Shown: one piece after another, positions 39,179 to 45,134 of the stretch
Numbering within the stretch: position 1 is the first letter of the stretch
How the letters are laid out: every line of letters starts with the position of its first letter
Source: CAZEID01 sp964512075
Lineage (GTDB): Bacteria > Patescibacteriota > WWE3 > 9FT-COMBO-53-11
NCBI GenBank assembly: GCA_964512075.1
Contig: CAZEID010000013.1
Coordinates: forward strand, 1 to 45,616
Length of the DNA: 45,616 nt
Reading direction: 5' to 3'
Position numbers and translations under genes: made by a program
Notes under the pieces: model-generated
Databases searched by the model: none
What the model saw: only the letters and a program-made list of their open reading frames with translations
What the model was told of the DNA's origin: nothing

Positions 39179-42151
39179 ATGGCGATCCAACCAGCCTCCC
39201 GCCCCGAGCACAATCGGGGGACGTTCAAGAAAGTGGAAGCGCAACCGGATTTTCCGGCGCAGGAGCGCAAGACTCTGAAGAGATGGTCCTCCTCCGGTTT
39301 AGTTCGGAAATACTTGAAGAAGAATCAACGCGCTCCTAAGAGATTTAGTTTTTTGGATGGTCCGATCACTGCCAACAATCCGATGGGCGTCCACCACGCT
39401 TGGGGGAGGACTTACAAAGATCTTTTTCAACGCTACCGGAATATGCGGGGTTTTCGCCAGCGCTTCCAGAACGGCTTTGACGCCCAAGGTCTTTGGGTAG
39501 AGGTTGAGGTGGAGAAAGAACTGGGCTTGAAAAGCAAGCAGGAAATCGAGAATTTGGTTCCGGGTGACCGAAAGGCCTCGATTGCCAAGTTTGTGAACCT
39601 CTGCAAGAGGAGAGTTCGGAAGTACGCCAAGATTCAAACTAAGCAGTCCCAACGGCTGGGGTATTTTATGGACTGGGATCACTCCTACTACACTCTCTCC
39701 GACGAGAACAACTATATGATTTGGCATTTCTTGAAGAAGTGCCATGAGCGGGGGCTAATTTACAAGGGGCGGGATTCAGTTCCTTGGTGTCCGCGCTGCG
39801 GGACCGCGATCTCCCAGCACGAAATGCTGACTGAGGACTACAAGGAGGCGACTCACGACTCAATTTACATTCGGTATCCGATCAAAGGGAAGAAAGACGA
39901 GTTTCTGCTGGTTTGGACGACTACCCCTTGGACTCTGCCGGGCAACGTCGCGGTGGCGGCGGATGCCAAGAAGGATTACGTGCTCGCCCGCGAGAAAGGA
40001 AGCGGCCGGGCTTACTACTTGAGCGAACCGGCGGCGAGAAGATTGGGATTGGAGGTCGAAAAGCGCCTTTCGGGAGGAGAGTTGGAAGGGCTAACTTACG
40101 AGTCTCCCTTTGATGATCTTACTGGAATCAAAAAAGCTTTTGGGAGCTACGTCCATCGGGTAGTCGCCACCGACGAAAAGATTCTCCCGATCAGCGAGGA
40201 AGAGGGAACCGGGCTGGTGCATGTCGCGCCGGGAGCCGGAACCGAGGACTTTCAACTGGGTAAGAAATTGAACCTTCCCGTGATTGAACTGATTGACGAA
40301 GAAGCCGCTTACATTCCCGAATTGGGAGAGTTCTCGGGAAGAAATGCGAAGGATCATCCCGAAATCATCCTGGATTTTGTAAGGAAGATCGAAGCCGGAA
40401 AGTATCTTTTCAAGATTGCGGCCCACACCCACCGCTACCCGGCTTGTTGGCGGTGCAAAACCGAGCTGGTTTGGCGGGTGGTGGACGAGTGGTATATCGC
40501 GATGGACCCTCTCCGAGAGCAGTTGAAAGCCGTGGCCAAGAGGATTACTTGGATTCCCGAGTTTGGCCTGAAGCGGGAGCTCGATTGGCTCTCCAACATG
40601 CAAGACTGGCTAATCTCCAAGAAGCGCTATTGGGGCCTAGCTTTGCCAATTTGGGTTTGCTCGAGTTGTCAAAATTTTGAAGTGATTGGCGGCAGAGAAG
40701 AGCTGAAGCAGCGCGCGATTTCCGGATGGAATAAGTTCGCTGGCCACACCCCCCACCGCCCTTGGGTAGATGAGGTGAAAATTGCGTGTCCGCGGTGTCG
40801 GGGAACGATGGAGCGGATCCCCGATGTGGGTAATCCCTGGTTGGATGCCGGGATCGTCCCATTCTCGACGATTTCAAAAGATAATCAAAGCGCACCCCTT
40901 TACCTCACGGACCGCCGGGAGTTCGAAAAGTGGTATCCGGCGGATTTTATTACGGAAAGCTTTCCGGGGCAGTTCAAAAACTGGTTCTACTCACTTTTGG
41001 CGATGAGTACCGTGTTGGAGGGAAGAGAACCCGTTAGGACAGTGCTGGGGTTCGCTACGCTTTTGGGCGAAGATGGTCGGCCGATGCATAAATCCTGGGG
41101 GAACGCAATTGAGTTTAACGAGGGGGCGGAGAAGATGGGAGTAGATGTGATGCGCTGGCTTTATTGCACGCATGATCCGGCCACGAACATCAACTTCGGC
41201 TATGGTCCGGCCGAGAAGATTCGGCGGAGGTTCTTTTTGATTCTTTGGAACGTTTATAAGTTCTTTGTTGACTATGCTCTGGCGGATGGTTGGAAGAGAA
41301 GTTCGAAATTCGAAATTCGGAACTCCAAGTTACCGGTTTTGGACCGGTGGATACTCTCAAAACTCAACTCCTTAATTAAATTGGTGACGGAGTCTTTGGA
41401 TCGGTACGATCCGGCTACCGCGGCTCGGGCGATCGAGCGCTTCGTGGTAGATGACCTCTCTCAATGGTATTTGCGCCGAAGCCGCGCGCGGGTTGGTCCA
41501 ACGGCTCCCGACGCTCGAGATCGCGCTATTTTTTACCAGGTAATGGGGAAAGTTTTGGATTCAGTGGCCCGGCTATTAGCTCCCTTCCTCCCCTTTGTGA
41601 GTGATGAGATTTACTGCAATCTGACCGGCAAGGATTCAGTTCATTTGGCAAATTGGCCCCGGGTCGGGGAGATTAATCCCCATCTTGAAAAGGGGATGGA
41701 AAAATTACGTGAGATTGTGGAGTTGGGGCGTTCCTTCCGCAAAACGGCTGGGATTCCCCTCCGCCAGCCCTTGGCAAAGCTCCGCGTTAGAGGAGTTGAT
41801 CGGATGGATAGGAAACTCGTTTTGATTCTGGCCGAAGAGCTAAACGTAAAAGCCGTCGAGTTTCGGCCTGGCAAAGAGTTAGCGGTGGAGTTCGAGACCC
41901 GGCTAACTCCCGAGCTTAAGGCGGAATACGCCGCTCGGGAGCTGGTTCGATCAATCCAAGACTTGCGCAAGGAGAAAAAGCTCCGCCTGACCGATCGGAT
42001 TCGAGCCTCTTACCCCGACTCTCCTGCTAACCGATTGGCGGTAGCACGGTTTTCCGATTTGATTCGGCGGGAAACCTTGGCGGTGGACTTAAGACCGGGT
42101 AAGAAATTAGCTCTCCAGCGGGCGAAGCTTTCGCGCCGGCAGGGGACGTGA
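39179..42151 (+). CDS. ileS: Isoleucyl-tRNA synthetase
   Basis: Class I synthetase, 990 aa. The catalytic start FSFLDGPITANNPMGVHHAWGRT has HHAW in place of HIGH, and PMHKSWGNAIEF has the MHKSWGN variant of KMSKS. The editing domain is present (LVWTTTPWTLPGNVAVAA, GTGLVHVAPGAGTEDFQLG). WLISKKRYWGLALPIW and GNPWLDAGIVPFS are IleRS-like. Two cysteine sets (CPRCG near 204 and CPRCRG near 539) may bind zinc. Residues about 707-717 (KFEIRNSKL) are coded by a copy of the interspersed repeat. The C-terminal anticodon domain with YLRRSRARVG follows. The start is set by the promoter box. Assignment to Ile rather than another class Ia enzyme is likely but not proven. Confidence 0.87.
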   Translation: MAIQPASRPEHNRGTFKKVEAQPDFPAQERKTLKRWSSSGLVRKYLKKNQRAPKRFSFLDGPITANNPMGVHHAWGRTYKDLFQRYRNMRGFRQRFQNGFDAQGLWVEVEVEKELGLKSKQEIENLVPGDRKASIAKFVNLCKRRVRKYAKIQTKQSQRLGYFMDWDHSYYTLSDENNYMIWHFLKKCHERGLIYKGRDSVPWCPRCGTAISQHEMLTEDYKEATHDSIYIRYPIKGKKDEFLLVWTTTPWTLPGNVAVAADAKKDYVLAREKGSGRAYYLSEPAARRLGLEVEKRLSGGELEGLTYESPFDDLTGIKKAFGSYVHRVVATDEKILPISEEEGTGLVHVAPGAGTEDFQLGKKLNLPVIELIDEEAAYIPELGEFSGRNAKDHPEIILDFVRKIEAGKYLFKIAAHTHRYPACWRCKTELVWRVVDEWYIAMDPLREQLKAVAKRITWIPEFGLKRELDWLSNMQDWLISKKRYWGLALPIWVCSSCQNFEVIGGREELKQRAISGWNKFAGHTPHRPWVDEVKIACPRCRGTMERIPDVGNPWLDAGIVPFSTISKDNQSAPLYLTDRREFEKWYPADFITESFPGQFKNWFYSLLAMSTVLEGREPVRTVLGFATLLGEDGRPMHKSWGNAIEFNEGAEKMGVDVMRWLYCTHDPATNINFGYGPAEKIRRRFFLILWNVYKFFVDYALADGWKRSSKFEIRNSKLPVLDRWILSKLNSLIKLVTESLDRYDPATAARAIERFVVDDLSQWYLRRSRARVGPTAPDARDRAIFYQVMGKVLDSVARLLAPFLPFVSDEIYCNLTGKDSVHLANWPRVGEINPHLEKGMEKLREIVELGRSFRKTAGIPLRQPLAKLRVRGVDRMDRKLVLILAEELNVKAVEFRPGKELAVEFETRLTPELKAEYAARELVRSIQDLRKEKKLRLTDRIRASYPDSPANRLAVARFSDLIRRETLAVDLRPGKKLALQRAKLSRRQGT
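41299..41329 (+). repeat. AT-rich interspersed repeat inserted in frame in ileS
   Basis: AGTTC...GAACT near-palindrome with two CGAAATTC units, like the AAATTCTAA units at 1514-1989 and 9054-9217. It reads through as SKFEIRNSKL, between the catalytic core and the anticodon-binding domain. Confidence 0.65.
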
Positions 42152-42157
42152 TAAAAT
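42149..42157 (+). promoter_or_regulatory. Extended -10 promoter, leaderless, for rplU
   Basis: TG-A-TAAAAT overlaps the ileS stop and ends 8 nt before ATG 42166. Confidence 0.6.
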
Positions 42158-42165
42158 CTTGGGGC

Positions 42166-42522
42166 ATGGAAAGAGAAGAAGCGAAAAGCAAAGGTTCGAA
42201 GGTAGGGAGCCGGTTGCCAAAAGCGGAAGGGGAGAAGTTGGCAGTTTTGGAGCTGGGGGGCCGTCCTCATTTGGTGCGCGAAGGAAGTGAGCTGGAAGTA
42301 TCCCATCTTGCTCTCAAGGAGAGCCAAAGGGTGAAAGTTCCCGCCCTAATTTTGAAGCCCATTTTGGGTGAGGGGACCGTAACGTACCGATGGTTAGGCG
42401 AAAAAAGGGGTCCTAAAGTGCTGGTGATGAAATACAAGGCGAAGTCCCGCTATCGCCGGAAGCGGGGCTACCGGGCGGAGTTAAGCAAGGTAATTGTTGA
42501 GAAGATCGAAACCGGCAAGTGA
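42166..42522 (+). CDS. rplU: Ribosomal protein L21
   Basis: Large-subunit protein binding 23S rRNA near L20. 118 aa. The N-terminus has about 20 extra, charged residues before the conserved LAVLELGGRPHLVREGSELEV; VLVMKYKAKSRYRRKRGYRAELSKVIVEKI is the strong C-terminal signature. A GTG at 42148 is in frame, but it overlaps the -10 box, so ATG 42166 is the start. L27 follows after 102 bp, the usual pairing. Confidence 0.9.
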   Translation: MEREEAKSKGSKVGSRLPKAEGEKLAVLELGGRPHLVREGSELEVSHLALKESQRVKVPALILKPILGEGTVTYRWLGEKRGPKVLVMKYKAKSRYRRKRGYRAELSKVIVEKIETGK

Positions 42523-42624
42523 CGGCAATGACACCAGCAACGTCAGATACTGCAGCAACAGTTAAATTATTCCTCGTTCTAAAGTTACCGGTTTCACGGA
42601 CTTTGTTGAAGTTACTTAATAGTT

Positions 42625-42873
42625 ATGGCGCATAAAAAAGCGGGTGGCGCAAAGGCGCGGCAAAAACCGAGGGTTGCGGGAAAGCGACTGGGCTTAAAGG
42701 TTGGGGCCGGTCAGGAAGTGGTCGCGGGGGCGATCATTGCGCGACAGCGGGGGGCGCGGCTGTTCCCCGGTCGGGGAGTGCGGATTGGGCGGGACTTCAC
42801 CCTTTTTGCGGAGAGGAGTGGAAGGGTAGTTTTTTCGCGGAGATTGGGAAAGAAAGTTGTCTCGGTGGTTTGA
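42625..42873 (+). CDS. rpmA: Ribosomal protein L27
   Basis: Large-subunit protein whose N-terminal tail reaches the peptidyl transferase centre. 82 aa starting directly at MAHKKAGGAKA, without the cleaved extension of Firmicutes, followed by GKRLGLKVGAGQEVVAGAIIARQRGARLFPGRGVRIGRDFTLFA. TACTTA/TTAAT lies just upstream, so it may be leaderless. Convergent with lepB, 8 bp apart, with no terminator seen between. Confidence 0.94.
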   Translation: MAHKKAGGAKARQKPRVAGKRLGLKVGAGQEVVAGAIIARQRGARLFPGRGVRIGRDFTLFAERSGRVVFSRRLGKKVVSVV

Positions 42874-42881
42874 TCTCTCCG

Positions 42882-43472
42882 TTAGTAAGCGTAGCTAGAG
42901 GATTTGATTAAACCGAAGGCCTCCGGCGGCCAGTATCTTAGCCAAACTTTTCCGACGATATCGGTTTTCTTGATTACTCCCCACTCGCGGGAATCCGAGG
43001 AACGCTCCCGGTTATCTCCGAGGACGACGTAGCCATCTCTAGCCGAAAAAATTTCCCCTTCTCGGATCGTCCGCCGGCCTTCCGTGACGGTTCCTGCCTC
43101 AAGGTAGGGCTCCTCCAGTAAGAAACCTTCGGGATGCTCTTGGTTGATAATGAAAACTTTCCCGTTCTGGAGTTTAATCTTCTCTCCGGGGAGGGCAATG
43201 ATCCGTTTAATAAAATCTAAATTTGGTTGCTCTGGGGATCGAAAAACAATCACGTCTCCCCGTTGAGGGTCTTTTTTTGCGAGGTTGTAGCTGATCATTT
43301 CCGTGAGAAGGTATTCGCCGTCGTGAAAGTTTGGTACCATGGAATCTCCTCGGATCTGGTGCGGTCGGACCAAAAAGAGGTAAAGGGCCAAGAAAATTAG
43401 GACCGCCATTACGGCAGTTTCGGCAATTTCGAAGAGGAAGGTGGCAAGGCCGCGCAGCAATCTTAAAAGCAC
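42882..43472 (-). CDS. lepB: Type I signal peptidase
   Basis: Membrane serine protease that removes signal peptides from secreted proteins. 196 aa from GTG 43472: one membrane helix (about 16-36, MAVLIFLALYLFLVRPHQI), catalytic Ser44 in RGDSMVPNF, general base Lys89 in FIKRIIALPGEKI and the GDNRERSSDSREWG box. The frame stays open for 49 more codons through the tRNA region, but those residues are antisense tRNA sequence; a TATAAT (43479-43484, minus strand) lies 6 nt before the GTG, fixing this start. The Ig-like repeat protein and DUF4012 protein would be among its clients or neighbours at the cell surface. Confidence 0.92.
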   Translation of the reverse strand: MLLRLLRGLATFLFEIAETAVMAVLIFLALYLFLVRPHQIRGDSMVPNFHDGEYLLTEMISYNLAKKDPQRGDVIVFRSPEQPNLDFIKRIIALPGEKIKLQNGKVFIINQEHPEGFLLEEPYLEAGTVTEGRRTIREGEIFSARDGYVVLGDNRERSSDSREWGVIKKTDIVGKVWLRYWPPEAFGLIKSSSYAY

Positions 43473-43478
43473 TGGGGT

Positions 43479-43488
43479 ATTATAGAAT
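43479..43488. promoter_or_regulatory. Overlapping divergent -10 boxes for lepB (-) and the tRNA region (+)
   Basis: On the minus strand TATAAT (43484-43479) serves lepB. On the plus strand TAGAAT (43483-43488) lies 10 nt before the first tRNA-like sequence at 43499. The two boxes share two bases, so the two directions probably compete. Confidence 0.5.
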
Positions 43489-43498
43489 AAAAGAGGTT

Positions 43499-43545
43499 GG
43501 GGAGTTAGCCCAGGGGCAGAGCGCAGGTTCGAATCCGGTTTGCGG
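43499..43545 (+). pseudogene. tRNA remnant lacking the anticodon arm
   Basis: GGGGAGTTAGCCCAG (43499-43513) differs by one base from the 5' end of tRNA-Val at 43589. After a D-arm (43508-43522, one mismatch) comes at once a T-arm-like GCAGGTTCGAATCC (43523-43536); the anticodon arm is missing. The final acceptor strand does not pair with the first. Cannot work as a normal tRNA. Confidence 0.6.
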
Positions 43546-43579
43546 GGGTCCGTCGCTCGGTGGTTAGAGCGTTCGTTCG

Positions 43580-43588
43580 AGTCGCAAT
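43580..43588 (+). repeat. Left arm of 9-bp inverted repeat abutting tRNA-Val
   Basis: AGTCGCAAT ends directly before the first base of tRNA-Val. Its exact reverse complement ATTGCGACT (43664-43672) begins directly after the CCA. In the transcript the two would extend the acceptor stem. Confidence 0.75.
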
Positions 43589-43663
43589 GGGGAGTTAGCT
43601 CAGCGGTAGAGCACCTCATTCACATTGAGGGGGTCATAGGTTCAAATCCTATACTCCCCACCA
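43589..43663 (+). tRNA. tRNA-Val (anticodon CAC)
   Basis: A complete cloverleaf with encoded CCA: acceptor GGGGAGT/ACTCCCC, D-stem GCTC/GAGC with a 7-nt loop, anticodon stem CCTCA/TGAGG with loop TTCACAT (anticodon CAC at 43621-43623, reads GUG), variable loop GGGTC, T-arm ATAGG/CCTAT with TTCAAAT, discriminator A. All stems pair without mismatch. It is the only intact, uninterrupted tRNA in the window. Confidence 0.93.
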
Positions 43664-43672
43664 ATTGCGACT
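43664..43672 (+). repeat. Right arm of the inverted repeat, followed by a second hairpin
   Basis: ATTGCGACT pairs with 43580-43588. Directly after it AAAGCTT (43673-43679), GAA, AAGCTTT (43683-43689) form a perfect 7-bp hairpin that reaches into the anticodon loop of the tRNA-Glu 3' half; read differently it looks like a Phe anticodon arm (loop TTGAAAA). Confidence 0.6.
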
Positions 43673-43747
43673 AAAGCTTGAAAAGCTTTTCATCCGAAAG
43701 GTCGTCCGTTCAAATCGGACCGGACCCACCAAGATCGAAGCGGGGCG

Positions 43748-43792
43748 TTTTTTGCCGGAAAGGTCCTTAATCCGAGTCCGGCCGGACTCACC
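43748..43792 (+). pseudogene. Degenerate tRNA 3'-half remnant
   Basis: TTTTTTGCCGGAAAGGTC resembles the anticodon loop, stem and AGGTC variable loop of the tRNA-Glu 3' half, and CCGGACTCACC its acceptor end, but the T-stem no longer pairs and no 5' half is present. GAGTCCGG/CCGGACTC (43774-43789) is a perfect 16-bp palindrome within it. Confidence 0.5.
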
Positions 43793-43886
43793 GTAACAAG
43801 ATGAAGATCCCCTCAAAGCACTTAGAAGAAAATTGTTGGCAACTTGGGGTGGGGGCGCTAGTTCAGGAGGGGCGCGGTCGCACCTG

Positions 43887-45134
43887 ATGTCCTGGAAGAA
43901 AATTGCCGCCAATACTCTTTATCAAGTGGTGGGGAAGGGAGTGAGCGTGGCTTCGTCCTTGGTAACGGTCGCCTTGGTCACCCGCGCCCTGGGAGTTTCT
44001 CAGTTTGGTGAATACGTCCTAATTACCACTGTACCGTCCTTTTTGTACCTCCTAGCCGATTTTGGTCTGAACGCCGTTTTCCTCCGGCAAGTTGCGGCGG
44101 ATAACCATCACCTTCAGAAATTTGGCAGTTTGATGGCGTTAAGATCGGGTTTGGCCTTCCTAACCTTTCTTTTGGCTTTGGCGTACGCCTTTCTCTCACC
44201 GTACAGTCCGCTGGTGAGGGGAGGAATTGTGCTGGCGGCTACTACGGTTTTTTCTCAAGCGGTTTACACCAGTCTGAACGCTCTTTTTCAACATAATTTG
44301 CGCTACGATCTTTCGGTGGCGGCTGGGGTCTTTTCTTCCGTCTTTGCGGTTCTAGTGTTTGTTTGGGGTTTTCTGAGGCATCAAGGTTTGACCTTTTTTG
44401 TTTTCGCTTGGACAGCGACCACCTTCGTTTTGGCGCTCTTGGCGCTGGGGTTTTCTTTTCGGCTGGCGGAGAAGCCGAGTTTCCGGGGTGATCCTCGCTT
44501 CTCCCGAGCCCTTCTTCTCGCCGCCCTTCCTCTAGGGTTAACTTTGGTGTTCTCCCAAATCAACTGGATGGCAGATGTTTTCCTGCTGCGCGCGTTAGGT
44601 TCAGCCGAGGCGGTGGGAATCTACCGATTGGGATATAAAGTTTTTGAAAATGTTCTGCCGATTCCCATTTTTTTTGTAAACGCCCTCTACCCGGTGATGT
44701 TAGCGGATTACCGGAAGGGCTTAAGTTTTCTAGTGGATCGGGTGGAAAAGGGCTTGGGATTTTTGGTTTTTTCTGCTGTAGTTTTGGCGGGACTGGGGTT
44801 CGGGCTTGCTCCCGCGGTGATTACGATTCTGGGCGGGGCGGAATTCGCTGCCTCTATTAAGGTAATGCAGATTTTAGTGTTATTCTTTCCGATTTTTTTC
44901 GCAACCGCGCCTTTCCAGTGGTTTCTCATTGCAGTGGGGAAGGAAAAGACTTTGCCGGTGATTTATGGAGCGGCGGCGGCCTTGAATGTTACTCTCAATT
45001 GGTTGCTGATCCCGCGTTTCTCTTACTTTGCTTCGATCGCCGCGACCATTGCGGCCGAGGTTCTGATTTTGCTTCTTCTTCTGATCCAGTTTGCTAAAGT
45101 TCGGCGGGGAATCGTTATTCAGTCGCGTAGGTAA
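43887..45134 (+). CDS. wzx: Wzx-type polysaccharide flippase (MOP superfamily)
   Basis: Membrane protein of 415 aa with about twelve to fourteen helices, probably turning undecaprenyl-linked oligosaccharide to the outer face. MSWKKIAANTLYQVVGKGVSVASSLVTVALVTRALGVSQFGEYVL is the typical start of the polysaccharide_synt family; LGSAEAVGIYRLGYKVFENVLPIPIFFVNALYPVM and the ALNVTLNWLLIPRFSYFASIAATIAAE end complete it. An in-frame ATG at 43833 would add 18 Gly/Ser-rich residues from the tRNA-like region, so ATG 43887 is taken; AGGAGG (43865-43870) lies rather far upstream. It would serve the sugar transferase and Wzy-like protein at the other end of the window. The 3' end overlaps the convergent gene by 20 bp. 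Confidence 0.88.
   Translation: MSWKKIAANTLYQVVGKGVSVASSLVTVALVTRALGVSQFGEYVLITTVPSFLYLLADFGLNAVFLRQVAADNHHLQKFGSLMALRSGLAFLTFLLALAYAFLSPYSPLVRGGIVLAATTVFSQAVYTSLNALFQHNLRYDLSVAAGVFSSVFAVLVFVWGFLRHQGLTFFVFAWTATTFVLALLALGFSFRLAEKPSFRGDPRFSRALLLAALPLGLTLVFSQINWMADVFLLRALGSAEAVGIYRLGYKVFENVLPIPIFFVNALYPVMLADYRKGLSFLVDRVEKGLGFLVFSAVVLAGLGFGLAPAVITILGGAEFAASIKVMQILVLFFPIFFATAPFQWFLIAVGKEKTLPVIYGAAAALNVTLNWLLIPRFSYFASIAATIAAEVLILLLLLIQFAKVRRGIVIQSRR

Larger units (their letters stand above)
43546..43731 (+). tRNA. Interrupted tRNA-Glu(UUC): two halves around tRNA-Val
   Basis: 5' half 43546-43575: GGGTCCG acceptor strand, GCTC/GAGC D-stem with GGTGGTTA loop, G26 and TTCG. 3' half 43687-43731: loop TTTTCAT with anticodon TTC (43689-43691), CCGAA, variable loop AGGTC, T-arm GTCCG-TTCAAAT-CGGAC, acceptor strand CGGACCC, A73 and encoded CCA. 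All arms pair: acceptor 7/7, D 4/4, T 5/5, anticodon stem 4 (TTCG with CGAA), with only the loop-closing pair lacking. The 110-111 nt between the halves hold tRNA-Val and inverted repeats. Either an intron-like insertion, a dead gene or an assembly fault. Confidence 0.55.

Noticed and set aside
43473..43619. N-terminal extension of lepB through the tRNA region
   Set aside because: The extra residues are antisense tRNA sequence, and TATAAT lies 6 nt before the GTG at 43472.
43576..43686. Group I intron in tRNA-Glu
   Set aside because: About 110 nt is too short, no P/Q/R/S core or G-binding site is seen, and the gap is mostly tRNA-Val.
43649..43912. Minus-strand ORF of 87 codons with a VGPVRFERTTFR peptide
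   Set aside because: This peptide is the antisense reading of tRNA 3'-half sequence and is a well-known false gene; it overlaps the tRNA-like region and the flippase start.
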